Position numbers and translations under genes: made by a program. 64,000 nt of DNA, taken from the NCBI GenBank assembly GCA_964019055.1, contig OZ025220.1:1194334-1258333 (forward strand). Direction: 5' to 3'. Position 1 is the first letter of the stretch. Each line of letters begins with the position of its first letter. Origin of the DNA: Anthopleura xanthogrammica. Lineage: Eukaryota > Cnidaria > Anthozoa > Actiniaria > Actiniidae. A model generated the notes under the pieces. It ran no database searches, was not told where the DNA came from, and saw only the letters and a list, made by a program, of their open reading frames with translations. Below, one piece after another: positions 23,901 through 35,445 of this stretch.

Positions 23901-26496
23901 CGCCTGGAGTTGGTAGGTCGCAGAAATATGAAAAGCGCTGTAACATTTCACAAAATCAATTAATTAGTCAGTACTATTGCGTTTCCCACTGATACGAATA
24001 ACCATTTTTATGGGAACCATTTTAAAGAGTCTTTCATCAAAGAACACGCGGAAAAGACAGGTATGACATTCACCTGAACTACGGTATGTCCAATTTTTGG
24101 AACGGGTGTAATGAATAGCAGGGAAAGGCTATTTTTGGAACCCTGGCTCTCTTCAGTCAATAAAAACTCAATGAACGAGCACGTCGATCTCCCAAGGGTG
24201 TACAAGTCTTTTGATTTGAATGCAAATGTGACTTAAATTTTCCAATTCAACACTTGCTTAGCATTTTTACTCTGATGAAGGCTGCAGAGACAACCGAAAA
24301 TTCTGTCTAATATTTTATTAGGTCAGTTTCAAAATCTTTTTTTATTCAACATGTCTACTGGTCGCCCCAAATTGCATTTTTATAGGAAGCCATTTCAATG
24401 TAACAGCATGTCATATAGCCTGTACCATGTACATGCTGTAAATTCAGTATGAAAGATATCTCACTCATACAATAACCAATCTAGTTTCAAGATTAATCTT
24501 TATACATACACAGTCGCTTTATTAGCAATTCCTGTCCAGTATGCTCCTACAACTACTGTACCAACTGCCAATATCCAGAGAACTGCTATATTACCGTCAA
24601 TAGCCTGGCCAGGTGGTTGGTAGAGCTGTACTTTCACACCCTTACCAAGGTTCTGGAATTACATGAAGAATTAAAAAATATATATTATAATTTAAAAAAT
24701 TAAATGAGAATTAATGGTGGATTCCACAAAAAAATAAATGAGAATTAACAGTGGATTTTCCACAAAAAAATAAATGAGAATTAACAGTGGATTTTCCACA
24801 AAAAAATAAATGAGAATTAACAGTGGATTTTCCACAAAAATAAATGAGAATTAACAGTGGATTTTCCACAAAAAAATAAATGAGAATTAACAGTGGATTT
24901 TCCACAAAAAAATAAATGAGAATTAACAGTGGATTTTCCACAAAAAATTAATGAGAATTAACAGTGGATTTTCCACACAAAAATAATGAGAATTAACAGT
25001 GGATTTTCCACAAAAAATTAATGAGAATTAACAGTGGATTTTCCACAAAAAATTAAATGAGAATTAATGGTGGATTCCACAAAAAAATAAATGAGAATTA
25101 ACAGTGGATTTTCCACAAAAAATAAATGAGAATTAACAGTGGATTTTCCACAAAAAAATAAATGAGAATTAACAGTGGATTTTCCACAAAAAAATAAATG
25201 AGAATTAACAGTGGATTTTCCACAAAAATAAATGAGAATTAACAGTGGATTTTCCACAAAAAAATAAATGAGAATTAACAGTGGATTTTCCACAAAAAAA
25301 TAAATGAGAATTAACAGTGGATTTTCCACAAAAAAATAAATGAGAATTAACAGTGGATTTTCCACAAAAAATTAATGAGAATTAACAGTGGATTTTCCAC
25401 ACAAAAATAATGAGAATTAACAGTGGATTTTCCACAAAAAATTAATGAGAATTAACAGTGGATTTTCCACAAAAAATTAATGAGAATTAACAGTGGATTT
25501 TCCACAAAAAATTAATGAGAATTAACAGTGGATTTTCCACAAAAAATTAATGAGAATTAACAGTGGATTTTCCACAAAAAATTAATGAGAATTAACAGTG
25601 GATTCCACAGAAGGGCTCTTCTTCCACTGCATTCAAATTGGAATTTAGAAGTCGATCTTTAATTTGTGGAGGGAGGAAAACAGGAGAACCTGGAGAAAAA
25701 CCCTCCAAGCACAGTAGAGAACCAACAAACAACTCTACTCACATGCAACACCAAGCCTGGTGGGACACAAACCCTGGTTGCCTTGGTGAGAGGAGAGCGC
25801 TCTCATTGCTATGTCGCTTGTGCTACTGTTATATAATGGCCTTAAGCACATAATTATTGGCATGGCTATAGACCCTTTTAATAAATCCTACGATACTTTA
25901 TTTTCTGTTTTTGACGTCAAATTTATTCTTTTCAATTTCATTCAAAAGAGCAAATTTCAAAAGAATAAATTTGTTTGACGTCAAACGTGGAAAAGAGAGC
26001 ATTGTAGGATTTATTAAAAGGGTCACTCTATACATTTAGACTATGCATTACATGTACATAGATGTACCTTGATCTGCGTGCCGTCATCTCTCTTCACTAC
26101 TATGATTGGTATTTGTAGTTTGATGAATTCTCCTGCTGATTCATTTCCAGCTGGAACAAACTATAGTAACAAAAATATCATTTCAAAGTTAAATAATATT
26201 ATAATGTAATTCGGTGTATAATACCACGCGCACCATATAATGATAATGATTTATTATTTATATAGCACCCTTTCTATGTATATATTATAATCAAAGGCGC
26301 TTTACAATCATGAGAGGTGGTTAGTATGAGATGTAGACACTGAGGGTGGTCACTGCCAGGGTTTCTTTACGTCCTCAGCAGTTCTTTTACGTCCCTCCGA
26401 TATTGGTTAGTGATGAAGTGTGGAGAGACGGGACCGCCATTTAAAGTGGTGATCCGAGCCACTTGAAAGTCTAACCATTTGCAGATGTAATTACAG

Positions 26497-26542
<46 letters not shown>

Positions 26543-29014
26543 TGGCCGGGACTCGAACCACGACCTCCCGCACGAAAGTCCGGTGCTCAATGAACTGGGC
26601 CAACCGGGCGGCGGTTGAATTCCTGATTGGGCTATCTTTAGCATCCGAAGTCGTTTGGTTTTTAATTTTTTGATGGAGGCAAACTTTTGCATGCATGCTC
26701 AAAAACAACATACTTTTTGCAATTTTTCTCACTTTTTTCCATGAAATCTATCAAATAAAGCAAAAATATCAGGATTGGCTATGTTCTGTTCTCTGATAAG
26801 ACACAACGAAAGCTGTTGAACACCCAAAAAGATGCAAAATGGTGAAAATTGTTTGTACACGGATGCTAAAAAAAATAGCCCAACCAGGAATTCACAATGT
26901 GTGCACGGTACTAAGAAGTTTCCCTCTCTTATTTATGCTCTCTTGCAAGTACTTGATATATTATTATTATTATTATGTAACTTACAAGATGGTTTTCATT
27001 GTTAATTAGGATGACTTCTACTGCTCCTGCTCCTTGTGCATTCATTCCTTTCTCGAAGAAGGAACAGTTCCCTCTGTGAGCAGCAACGGCTTTGTCATCA
27101 TATTTTTGTTTGGGTGGAGTCACTTTTGTGCACAGTAACGGAGGGTCTGCCCATACCAAAGAATGTGCTGGCTGTTATAATAATTGATATACAATGCAAT
27201 TAAAGCTCTCAGTATGTTACACTCGTCTCCACACATAAAATTATTTTAATGCTCCAACACAGCCCCAACTGTCTAGAATTTTGCAATCTGTTAATCAAGG
27301 AATATCAACTCAGATAAAAGAAAAAAAAAAAATTATTTTTTATTTTATAGTGGGATACAAATTCAGTAAATGAATACTGGTTTCCAATTTGGCCCAATGT
27401 CACTCACACACACAGTACCACTACATTATTATATTCTAGATGCCTAGGGTTGTACATGTGTTGGTGGCATGGAATCATGAAAATGGCTAAAACAAATAGA
27501 AAACGTTTTTACTTGTATAATTAACATTCGAAATTTGATTAATAGAGCCAAAAAAACTTACAAATCAGAGACCTGTATCATTACATACATGTACAAGTGT
27601 ATTATTCCCAGGGTTTGTACCAGTAGGAAATGAAAAAATTCCAGAAGTTTTCCAGGAGTTAACCAGGGTAAAAATTATACAAAAAATCCAGGACCCTTAC
27701 TGCGATTCTCAATATTCTGCGAACTCAGAAATTTCAACGGCTTGTTGTGAAATTGGTTTTTTACTACCTACAATTTGCAGCGGATTTTATTTGCAAAAAC
27801 AAGTCAACGATTTTTTAGCTGCCGACAATTTAACCTAATATTTATTGAAAATTGAAGGAGCATTATTATCCACTATTACGCTGGATAAGGATTTATCCAA
27901 TAGATAGCACTATTCAGGTTTCATACAACCGCCTCAAGAGGATTTGGGAGAAGTTGAGAGCTAGCGGTGTAAAACAAAGCTTAGAAAAACAAAGGTTATA
28001 CAGATTTCAAGACTTCCCTACAACTGTTCAACTTACCATATGATAATTAAGGGAGCATTCATTTTTTAGGAGGGGGGGGGGGGGCGGAGGAATTAGGGGG
28101 GGTCATTAAAAAATTACTAGATAAAAAGGGGGGGTCAACGTTTTTTTAACGTTGAACCAGGGGGGGTCATGAATAAGAATACAGTCTTTTTTTTTTTTTT
28201 TTTAGTCTTTTTCTGGAGGGGGGGGGGGGGGGGGGGGCTAGAAAATTTTTACATTTGGAAGTGGGGGGGGTTATCAAAATATTCAATTCCTTACCATGGG
28301 GGCTAGCATTTTTTTTCTGTTTGATTCCTCTAATTCCTCTGGCCCCCCCCCCCCTCCTAAAAAATGAATGCTCCCTAAATCGATAAAAAAATAAATAATA
28401 AATCTCAAATTAAAATACATATAAAATATATAAGCTTAAGGTTAATTTCATAATATTAAATTTTGAACGAAAATCTTTACCCAGAAGCCGACCAAACAGT
28501 GTAAACAAGCAAATAAAAACCCATGAATCACGGCCCTTAACATATTAAGTACTTATAAAGGTATCCATATAACAGTTCAGTTATAAATCTCTACAGATTT
28601 GAATCGTTTGTTTTGTTGATCACACAACAGCGAAGATCAAAAGCTATTCAATTTTTTTATAAACAAACAGATTCCCGTTTGTAATCGCCTCGATGATTAG
28701 TTATGGCGGTTTAATGGATCTGATATTAAGAAGATTGATGTTATATTACCGTATTAGCGAGATCTGTCGGCCATGGATTCCCCCATCGAGGGTTGAACAT
28801 CACACAAAAATCTTGTCCTGAACCACTGGAAGACTTGGCGTGTAAAATACCATATTCTTGCACCTCCTGCCCTGAATTCTATACCACAATCACATAGATA
28901 CATGTATTATTATGTTATGTTTAATATATTGTTGTTTCTCGAGTGGTAAGATGTGATATTTACCTGAGAAGTTAAGGAGAAGATGAGAAGTGCGACCACA
29001 AGACGGGCCGCCAT
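17966..29014 (-). CDS. SPPL2: Signal peptide peptidase-like 2 (SPPL2-type) intramembrane aspartyl protease
   Basis: Twelve exons in transcript order: 29014-28964, 28866-28750, 27171-26986, 26160-26068, 24652-24510, 23645-23404, 22494-22371, 21846-21656, 21008-20889, 20338-20258, 19677-19523 and 18106-17966. They join in consistent phase to 548 codons including stop, within the SPPL2A/B size range. The protein has a signal peptide ([17 protein letters not shown]), a lumenal protease-associated domain (about 20-150, with [20 protein letters not shown]), an acidic linker (DGDDDDDE) and multiple membrane segments. Catalytic motifs are LIYDIFFVF (Asp359), [12 protein letters not shown] (Asp418) and QPALLYLVP (PAL at 470-472). 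Such enzymes cleave type II membrane proteins in endosomes, lysosomes or the plasma membrane after ectodomain shedding. The last exon (acidic, DSEDDILD) joins in phase through a donor at 19522; reading through that donor gives an alternative proline-rich end stopping at 19436. Confidence 0.93.
18299..18349. repeat. CACATTCT tandem repeat
   Basis: Six copies of an 8-bp CACATTCT unit in the last SPPL2 intron. Confidence 0.9.
19025..19180. mobile_element. Palindromic MITE, second copy of the 16.0-kb element
   Basis: Same core as 16017-16172 (CTTTGCATAAACACAATAG and near-complement), here in the last SPPL2 intron and abutting another MITE at 19183. Confidence 0.7.
19183..19375. mobile_element. 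TAGTCCC-family MITE in last SPPL2 intron
   Basis: Terminal inverted repeats contain CTGCGCCATCTTGAAAGGTA, then TTTGCATC(A/G)AAGC and TTGCAATGATAGAGAC; outer flanks read TAGTCCCC and GACTA, consistent with TA target duplication. Relatives are at 35.3, 41.6-43.6, 45.4 and 50.8 kb. Confidence 0.8.
20610..20792. mobile_element. Inverted-repeat MITE in an SPPL2 intron
   Basis: GAATTTGAACA...AAAAGATGCTTGTATTTCAT pairs with ATGAAATACAAGCATCTTTT...GTTCAAATTTC around a roughly 95-bp spacer. Confidence 0.75.
21105..21310 (-). mobile_element. Degenerate tRNA-derived SINE
   Basis: On the plus strand it runs from TCCACTGAAATTCCAATTCG through GAGGAAGGAAAAACCAGAGAA to a degenerate tRNA head (GGTGGGACTCGACC). 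The element is therefore inserted on the minus strand, in the same sense as SPPL2. Confidence 0.6.
21484..21640. mobile_element. ATAGACC-family palindromic MITE
   Basis: Ends CATAGACCTCTTGCAC and GTGCAAGGGGTCTATTT, with the inner pair CCTAACCTGGGGGTC / GACCCCAGGTTGGGA. Confidence 0.7.
22000..22196. repeat. 57-bp minisatellite, about 3.3 copies
   Basis: Same unit as 11235-12205 with the variant CCATGCCCCAACTTAG and a GGTTCGATC core, in the intron between the seventh and eighth SPPL2 exons. Confidence 0.92.
22655..23370. repeat. 57-bp minisatellite, about 12 copies
   Basis: Third array of the same unit, in the next SPPL2 intron upstream. It ends only about 35 bp from the sixth exon's donor (23403). 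One unit near 23280 has a small insertion. Confidence 0.93.
23690..23943. mobile_element. Inverted-repeat MITE (GCGCTTTTCATATTTCTGCG type)
   Basis: CAGTGCTTTTCATATTTCTG at the left and CAGAAATATGAAAAGCGCTG at the right are inverted; inner arms pair TTAGCTTCCGTCAAT with ATTGACGGAAGCTAA. About 250 bp, in an SPPL2 intron. Confidence 0.8.
24699..25612. repeat. 36-bp satellite, about 25 copies
   Basis: The unit is ATGAGAATTAACAGTGGATT plus TTCCACAAAAAAATAA with length variation in the A-run. The array contains an internal larger duplication (24.70-25.02 resembles 25.06-25.44). Its right end runs directly into a SINE at 25612. Frames such as [11 protein letters not shown] are artefacts of the repeat. 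Confidence 0.95.
25612..25835 (-). mobile_element. tRNA-derived SINE adjoining the 36-bp satellite
   Basis: On the minus strand the head resembles a tRNA with a box-A-like GCAATGAGAGCGC and a degenerate box B (GGGTTTGTGTCC). The body carries the complement of GGAGGGAGGAAAACAGGAGA and the tail reads into GGAATTTAGAAG and CCACTGTTAATTCTCAT-type sequence, the satellite unit. Confidence 0.7.
25866..26025. mobile_element. Inverted-repeat MITE in an SPPL2 intron
   Basis: CCCTTTTAATAAATCCTAC...TTTGACGTCAAATTTATTCT pairs with its complement, ending GTAGGATTTATTAAAAGGG. Confidence 0.8.
26235..26612 (-). mobile_element. Second tRNA-derived SINE family
   Basis: The minus-strand head reads CCGCCCGGTTGGCCCAGTTC...GGTCGTGGTTCGAGTCCCGG, with a good box B (GGTTCGAGTCC). 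The tail at 26260-26300 has the motif TATATAGCACC...CAAAGGCGCTTTACAATCAT. A short stretch of its body (TTAGAGGTGGTTAGTATGAG-like) recurs at about 45778-45800. Confidence 0.7.
27172..28045. other. SPPL2 intron 2 (lower-coordinate part), no element recognised
   Basis: AT-rich noncoding sequence. A short segment at 27600-27690 (CCAGAAGTTTTCCAGGAG) resembles a dispersed CCAGGA-rich repeat also seen at 45.0-45.2 and 58.7-59.3 kb. Confidence 0.4.
28046..28379. mobile_element. G-rich inverted-repeat MITE with long homopolymer runs
   Basis: The ends are GGGAGCATTCATTTTTTAGG and its complement CCTAAAAAATGAATGCTCCC. The interior has several G/C runs (14-21 nt at 28070-28085 and 28218-28238) and a T-run. 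It lies in an SPPL2 intron. Confidence 0.8.
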
Positions 29015-29044
29015 CTTGGATCTTGCCGGACTCGAAGACACATA

Positions 29045-29052
29045 TGACGTCA
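29045..29052. promoter_or_regulatory. CRE palindrome (TGACGTCA) upstream of SPPL2
   Basis: A perfect 8-bp CREB/ATF consensus lies 31 bp upstream of the SPPL2 start codon. It could equally be in the 5' UTR. Function is inferred from motif and position only. Confidence 0.45.
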
Positions 29053-29068
29053 TGGGATACTAATGTTG

Positions 29069-29100
<32 letters not shown>

Positions 29101-29101
29101 G
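29069..29101. repeat. (CAGA)n microsatellite
   Basis: About eight GACA/CAGA units just upstream of the SPPL2 start. Confidence 0.9.
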
Positions 29102-31296
29102 GTCAGAACTGAGACACTGAACGATTTCTTGCATAAAGAGGTACAAGGATTTGGTGTCATTTATTGCCTTTTGACCAGTATTTTGTAGCCTGCGTGCAGC
29201 CCGACTTTAAGAGGCAGTCCGTGTAGGTAAGGATCGAGCAAAGTTGGAAAAATGGCCCAAAAATGGCCTATGCTCAAACTTTGCCTGAAGCGTGAAGACT
29301 ACTATTTGCCCAGTACGAAGGTTCGCCAGAGCATGAAATTAGTAATTTTCAAAATTCGCTCCAAGAAAAAGCAAAAGATCATTTGTAACCAAAGTTTGTA
29401 CGAATACTTTTGGGAGATAATCGTCAGTTGAATACGGCATACTTTCGCCTCTCTTTTCGAAGTGTAAAATAGGCGAAATTCAGACTGGTCAAAACCAAGG
29501 TAGTAGCCTGAAAAAAGTAAAAACACTAATTTTCCCAGAAAGACTATTTATGGCTACTAGCTTTTTCCGATTAAAAGAAAGCCAAGAAAGTATACCGCTT
29601 TTTAAAAATATTCGGCACATGAAAGCAAAAAGCTGCTCTGCGTTTTTGCAGATAGTGTCATTGTCTCAAAATCTACATAACAAATGTAAGAGCTAAGCTT
29701 GGCCGTTTTGTTTTGGTTGGCCATTTTTCTTATTTTGGTTGGCGGTTCTTTTTGGTTGGGCGTTTTTTTGTTTTTTTTATGATACCTGATAGAACACTCC
29801 TACTCGTTTTATAGGATAGCACTCTTAATTGATTCATTTTGCTTCGACACATATCCTCAATCTTCTTTTAAGACTTTTAAGTTAAAACTTTTGGTCTTCT
29901 TTCTATTGTTCTTGAAAAGCAGAAAGCTGTAAAATGTATAACTTTTTTCATAAATTTTCATGAAACTCCTGAAGGCTGAAAAAAGTTTTTTACAGACAGT
30001 CTCATGGTCTCATTTGCGGGTCTAGGAGATGAAGGTGCTGGTAAGCAATCTAAGAAGTAAAAATGAAAGACCAACTACAGAATACCCGGCAAATCATATG
30101 CGGTTGTCCGAGGAGTTCTTTTTAAGAACGAGCCATACAAAATAGAAGTTATTACTATTCAGATAGATCAGCTTTTTGCTTTTATGTGCCGAATATAAAA
30201 AGCGGTATAGTCAGGCTCTTCTTTCATGAAAATTTCTGAAATAAGATATTCTTTTCAGCTTTCTACTTCAAGAACAGTAGAAAGAAAAAAAGTTCACAAA
30301 ATTTAGGAAATGTGTTGAAGCAAAATAAATGAAAAGTTGTGAAACTAAAAGGTAGGGAAAATCTAGACTTTGGATCCAATTAGATCCAATTAGATAAATT
30401 TTTTTTACACAGCATTTCTTTTTATTTACTTGGAGAGAGAAAAAAGACATACAGTTATTTCAAAAAAGCGTTGATTACCCTGAATAGTTTACTCCAAGAC
30501 CAAAATGCATTCTGGGTCATGTAGTATTGTCTAAAGTAAAATAAACAATAATTATTTAGTTCATTTTTAGTGCATTCCATCCAAAACAATATACTATATA
30601 GCTACATATAGAGAGCAAATCGCTGTATATTTACTTTTTATTTCAAATTAACGAGACTCACAAAGCCCTTTGGTCTTGGAATGCACTATTCAGTATTCAA
30701 CAATATGTATTTTGACTCTACTAAAATAGTAACATAAACTATAATATTTTTTTATAATAATTGTAATAGTTTCTTCATTCTCAGATAAATAATATTACTC
30801 ACGATAAACATAGCCCCGGCCAAAAAAATATATAGTTTGCCAGGGATACAGTCTATCTTGCATTATTAATATTCTTAATATATGTTATTTTTTATTCTAT
30901 TTTGTAAATAACTTTTGTTGATAATAAGAATTTCGAGTCTAACTGCTTCACTTTCATAGAAAAAAAAACGATCGACTTCCGGGTCCAAAATGAAAAGCAG
31001 TTCTAAGAAGATTTTTCTTACTTTTTCTTCATGTCAGGATTTTTTATCCAAAGTTCTAATTGTTTCAGGTGAAAGTTAAATCATTGAGAAAAAAATTCGC
31101 TTTATTTTAGCGGTTTTTGTGAACAGTTGGACCCGGAAATACGTCGCAACTTGAAAGCTCTATTCTCCTTAGAAAGGAGCAGTCATCTAAGATACTAACT
31201 GGAACTGTACTTTTATACAATATAATACTATTGCAATTATAATCAAATAATTAGTGAAGATACATAAATAAAAGATAATAAAGTCTATATATAAAG
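29102..31296. other. Intergenic region between SPPL2 and the zinc-finger gene
   Basis: I see no exon. About 29570-30340 holds an imperfect inverted repeat (GTATACCGCTTTTTAAAAAT...CGGCACATGAAAGCAAAAAG against its complement at 30175-30215). About 30980-31160 is a copy of the repeat at 4.3-5.1 kb. Confidence 0.55.
29570..30340. mobile_element. Large imperfect inverted repeat
   Basis: Arms pair ACCGCTTTTTAAAAATATTC / GAATATAAAAAGCGGTAT and, separately, TTCTATTGTTCTTGAAAAGC with CTACTTCAAGAACAGTAGAA. This suggests a decayed foldback element of about 0.75 kb. Confidence 0.5.
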
Positions 31297-33842
31297 TTAA
31301 ATAAAATGATTATTACTAGAATTAGTGTTCATTATCTCATTGTGTATTGCTGGGTTATCCATATGAACAGCACGTTCATGATTTTTAAGATAATCCAATC
31401 GCGAAAAATTCTTTTTACAAAAATCACACGAGTACGGTTTGATTCCAGTATGGATTCGCTCGTGTGTCTGTAAGTTACTGACTCGTGTGAACGCCTTGCC
31501 ACAGTGTTTACAAGTGTATGGCTTAACTCCTGTATGAATTCGTTCATGGTTTTTAAGATGGTCTTGTCGTGCAAATGCTTTGCTACAGAATGAGCAGCTG
31601 AATGGTTTGACACCTGTATGAATACGTTCGTGATTCCTAAGGTGGTCTGCACGAGCGAATCTCTTTCCACAATAGTTACAAATATAAGGCTTACTAGACG
31701 CATGCACAAGCTTGTGGCTTTTAAACTCTTCATAAGTTTGAAATACCACATCACAAAAACTACAGCTAAACTCCTTTGCAGTCGAGTGGATGCGCTCATG
31801 TAGGCTAAGACGATTAGCATTTGAGAACGTCTTATTACATTGCGGACATTGGAATGGCTTTGTGCTCGTGTGGATTCGTATATGATTCTTTAAGTGGTCA
31901 TTTCTTGAAAATGCCTTGAAACATTGCTCGCATTTATAAGGCTTAATACCTGTATGGATTCTAACATGTGTATCTAAGTTACTCTGCCTTCTGAAAGATT
32001 TGCTGCAATGAGGACATACAAATGCCTTAGAATTCTCATGACAACGTTGATGTTTCGAGAGCTCTTCTTCATTGGGAAGCTCCTTGTTCACACATCTATG
32101 AGCTTCAAATTCTTCTTCATTCTTGAAGGTCTTGTTACAACGAATACAAAGCTCACGGTCTTTATTTACATGAACTCTTTCGTGAATTAGACACGAGATG
32201 AAGACAGTGAACCGCTTTTCACAGTAATTACATTTGTAAGGTTTAGTCTTCTCCCCAACACATTGATGATAAGCTAGTTGATATTGTGCATTGAATGCTT
32301 TGTTACATTTCTCACATATATAAGCCTTGTATCTTGAGTGGATTCTTAAATGTCCAAATAAAGATCCCCTTGATGCGAGCATCTTGTTACAGACCGGACA
32401 CTGGCAAGTATCTTTGGTACAGTGCAATTTTAGATGGTCATCTAAGTCTTTACTTGTTTCGCATCTTGAATCACACAGGGGACAGTTTGATGGAAACTCT
32501 TCATTGTCGTCAACATAATCATTATCATGAGGATGGTTGGTGAGCGAACTTGGTAACGCTGCCTTGTTAATATCAATTGAAGAATGTTCTGTTGTCTCTG
32601 CAACATAGACAAATACATTTATTTAAAAAATCTATAAGTCTTTGGCTGTTGTATCACAGCGTGCTTGGGTGGATCCAGGATTTTGTTCAGGGAGGGGTGT
32701 GGGGCAAAATGTCAGCCAAAGGGGTGCAACGAAGGAGCCTTAAGCTATCAGGGACTATCTTTTCTTAAATCTTGTTTTATAACCCTTTACACAATCAAGT
32801 TGTTACCCTTACCACTTTAGTCACTGCTACGCGCTGATCTAGGTAATAGTCGCAACAGAGAAATCAGGCGATACACTGCAGACAATCAAACAAATTGTTT
32901 GGTACGCTTACATACTGTAATTGATGGCAGTGTATTGCCTGATTTCCCTGTCATGACTGTTAACTCGATCAGCAGGGGCAGATTTAGGGGAAGGGTGCAG
33001 GGGATATGTGCACTTCCCTCTTCATTGACTTTGTTCCCCTACTTCAAAGATAACCAAAACAAGATATTTTATTTCTCTTGAATCTAAGGGGTGAACCCCT
33101 CCCTGTCAATAATTGTGTGCCACTAATGAAGCTTTCAAGATATCCAATAGGCAATAACTTTCTCTTTCTTGGATGATGTCATGATTTGGGTGCCCTTCCA
33201 ATGCAGAATCCCTCCCTTAAGAAAATCCTTGATCTCCCTGATCAGCACGTAGCAATGTAAACAGTGGTACTATGCTTCTCAGTTGAGCTTGGAACAACTG
33301 AAGTTTTGTCATAAAGTTTTAACGTCTAACTCTCAATGTTTCTAAGGGCAATCGCTGCAATAGACTGTGAGAATGATTGCGTCTGATTGGCTGAATTGGT
33401 TTTGCTGCTTGAATAGCAATCATTCTCACAGTCTATTGCAGCGGTTGCCCTTAGAAACATTGAGAGCTAGATGTTAAAACTTTATGACAAAACTTCAGTC
33501 ATTCCAAGTTCAACTGAGAAGCAAAGTACCTAGCTTATCATAATAAAATTTGAAAAGATAAATGATCAAATATATACCTAAGAAAGACTGCAGCCCTGAC
33601 AGTCCTCCATGAGATGTATTATCCGTAGAATATTTTCTGTCTTCTGTATTTTGTTCAATGTTTTCGGGGTGAATAACTTCCATGCTTACTTCGCCACCAT
33701 TTTGATACACAACTGTAACTGAATGATCTAACTGTACAACTGCTTCATTCTCCAACACAACCTCGCTGCACGATTCATTATCAGACTTGACAGAACACGA
33801 CGCTTGGCCAGAATTTATTGCAGGACATAAATTAACTTCCAT
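31297..33842 (-). CDS. C2H2 zinc-finger protein, two coding exons
   Basis: Exons 33842-33578 and 32597-31297 join in phase 1 to 522 codons including stop. The start (AAGCCATGG context) opens an acidic, serine-rich N-terminus of about 120 residues with VVYQNGGEVSMEVIHPE and no finger; it may serve regulation or activation. C2H2 fingers follow from about residue 125. The first several are irregular, with two lacking a full Cys pair or second His. The last eight are canonical Kruppel-type with TGxKP-like linkers (for example YKCEQCFKAFSRNDHLKNHI, YICNYCGKRFARADHLRNHE), ending HERAVH and a short polar tail. This implies sequence-specific DNA binding in the nucleus. No one-to-one orthologue is recognised. 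A noncoding first exon with a GTAAGT donor may lie at 34862 and above, in CpG-containing sequence. Confidence 0.92.
33285..33522. mobile_element. Near-perfect inverted-repeat MITE in the zinc-finger gene intron
   Basis: TTCTCAGTTGAGCTTGGAA...ACTGAAGTTTTGTCATAAAG and AATGTTTCTAAGGGCAA pair with their complements up to about 33522; inner arms GCAATAGACTGTGAGAATGA. About 240 bp. Confidence 0.85.
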
Positions 33843-35044
33843 GGCTTTAAATATTGCATTAATTATAAATAAACAGCTCTTTATCCAACCTGCAACATGT
33901 GATAAATAAATAAAGTCATAAGTATAGAGAGTTGAGGAAAAATAATTTATTTTCGTGATAGAGAGATATTTTTATTTTTATATTTTATTATATTTTTGTT
34001 ATAAAATAGCAAATAAATGCATATAATGTAAGGAAAAATTGTGTAAATTTATACGTAATTGCATAGGATGAATGTTATATTGTATTGTGAATTAAATTAG
34101 GAATAAATAAGCGTATATCACGACAGCAGAGGAAAGATTCAATCATCACTCTAACATGAAAATTTCTTAAAATAAGGTTACTGTAAATAAATAAATTAAG
34201 CTTACTGTCCTCTGGGAAACACAGAAATCTGAACTCAAAACCTTGTGGCTTTTAAGACTTCGTTCTTAAATTTAGATTTCTATTCAAATAATTTTAAGCT
34301 TACTTAGCTTAAGGCTTATATCTTTAGTTAAGACATTTTTATTTATAGAATGCGATAGCGGGGAAAAAATTCAACATTCTATGGTATTGCTACGATTTAT
34401 ATTACTTATAATTTAGAGGAAAGTATTATAGTTACAGTTAAGACAACAGCATATAATATATATACACTCCTTTAGTTACAAATGGATTCGTTTTTTTAAC
34501 AACAATATTGTACTGTGTATTTAAGATTATAACAAGTGATGTTAGAGCTAATTCGATTCATTCATTTGTGAGGGGAATTATGGCAGAAATGGCTCTAAAT
34601 ACGCGTCGTTTGTAGCCAATACAACAAGCAGAAGAATAATGGCGTTAAAATAATGTACATTAACTTATTCATAGTCAAATATTTTCAATTTTCGAGAAGG
34701 AAAGCTAGGGTTTGTTTGAAGAAAGCCTCATCAATAGATTCATAAACTGAATGCTAAATATTCATGTTTGACAAATATAGCTTTTATTTTACCTAATATT
34801 GAAAATAAACCCTTAGGAATTCCAGAAAAAACAATAAATACAAAGATCGGACATGACTTACGTATTTTAAATGAGATTTCGGTATTTTTCTGATCGAAGA
34901 TTTGATGGAAATATCGCCGCCATCTTGGAAGCCATTCAACTGTAAGAGAGACTGGGAAGTAATGTCGTAATACTTCCACAGGGAACCCAAAGAAAAAACT
35001 TTTTGAGTGGGATACCGGAAGTATGTTTCCAACTGACTCTCATT

Positions 35045-35150
35045 GGCTATAGACCCCTTGCAGCTCGTTGGAATGCATCTAAATTTGGAGGACAAAATTC
35101 TCAGGAGATTGAAATTCTTTTGTTTTGTTCTCCCAATTGAGCTTCTTTGA
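35045..35150. mobile_element. ATAGACCCCTT-family MITE fragment
   Basis: CTATAGACCCCTTGCAGCTC, then CTCAGGAGATTGAAATTCTT and TTGAGCTTCTTTGACGTCA. The right half is missing and it runs into a SINE fragment. Confidence 0.6.
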
Positions 35151-35164
35151 CGTCAGAAAGGCGC

Positions 35165-35250
35165 TGGTTGTGGTTCTCTCCTGTGCTTCGAGGGTTTTTC
35201 CTCCGGGATCTCCGGACTTTCCTCCCTCAGCACAAATCAAAATTCCAAAA
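35165..35250 (+). mobile_element. SINE 3' fragment
   Basis: GGTTCTCTCCTGTGCTTCGA, then GGGTTTTTCCTCCGGGATC and TTTCCTCCCTC. This is the plus-strand version of the tRNA-derived SINE tail, wedged between two MITEs. Confidence 0.6.
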
Positions 35251-35445
35251 TTTCCTGCGCCATCTTGAAAGGTAGCCGTGCCTTTGCATCGAAGCGAGAC
35301 ATGGTGACTTTGTAATGATAGAGACATGTGAATAATTGTCCAAGATGTAAAAAATTCTCTATCATTGCAAGGTCCCTTCATGTCTCGGTTCGATGCAAAG
35401 GCATGGCCACCAGACCTTTCAAGATGACGCAGGGAACTACTTGAA
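35250..35445. mobile_element. TAGTCCC-family MITE
   Basis: Carries CTGCGCCATCTTGAAAGGTA, TTTGCATCGAAGCGAGAC and AATGATAGAGAC, with their complements at the right (TCGATGCAAAGGCATGGC, GACGCAGGGAACTA). Confidence 0.75.

Noticed and set aside
24711..25365. [11 protein letters not shown] repeat protein that looks membrane-spanning
   Set aside because: Translation of the 36-bp satellite; length multiple of three makes it open by chance, and it lies in an SPPL2 intron.
26517..26612. tRNA gene (GGTTCGAGTCC region)
   Set aside because: Continues into a SINE body and lacks paired acceptor ends.
31332..31820. 162-residue ORF in another frame of the zinc-finger exon
   Set aside because: It is a shadow frame of the C2H2 array.
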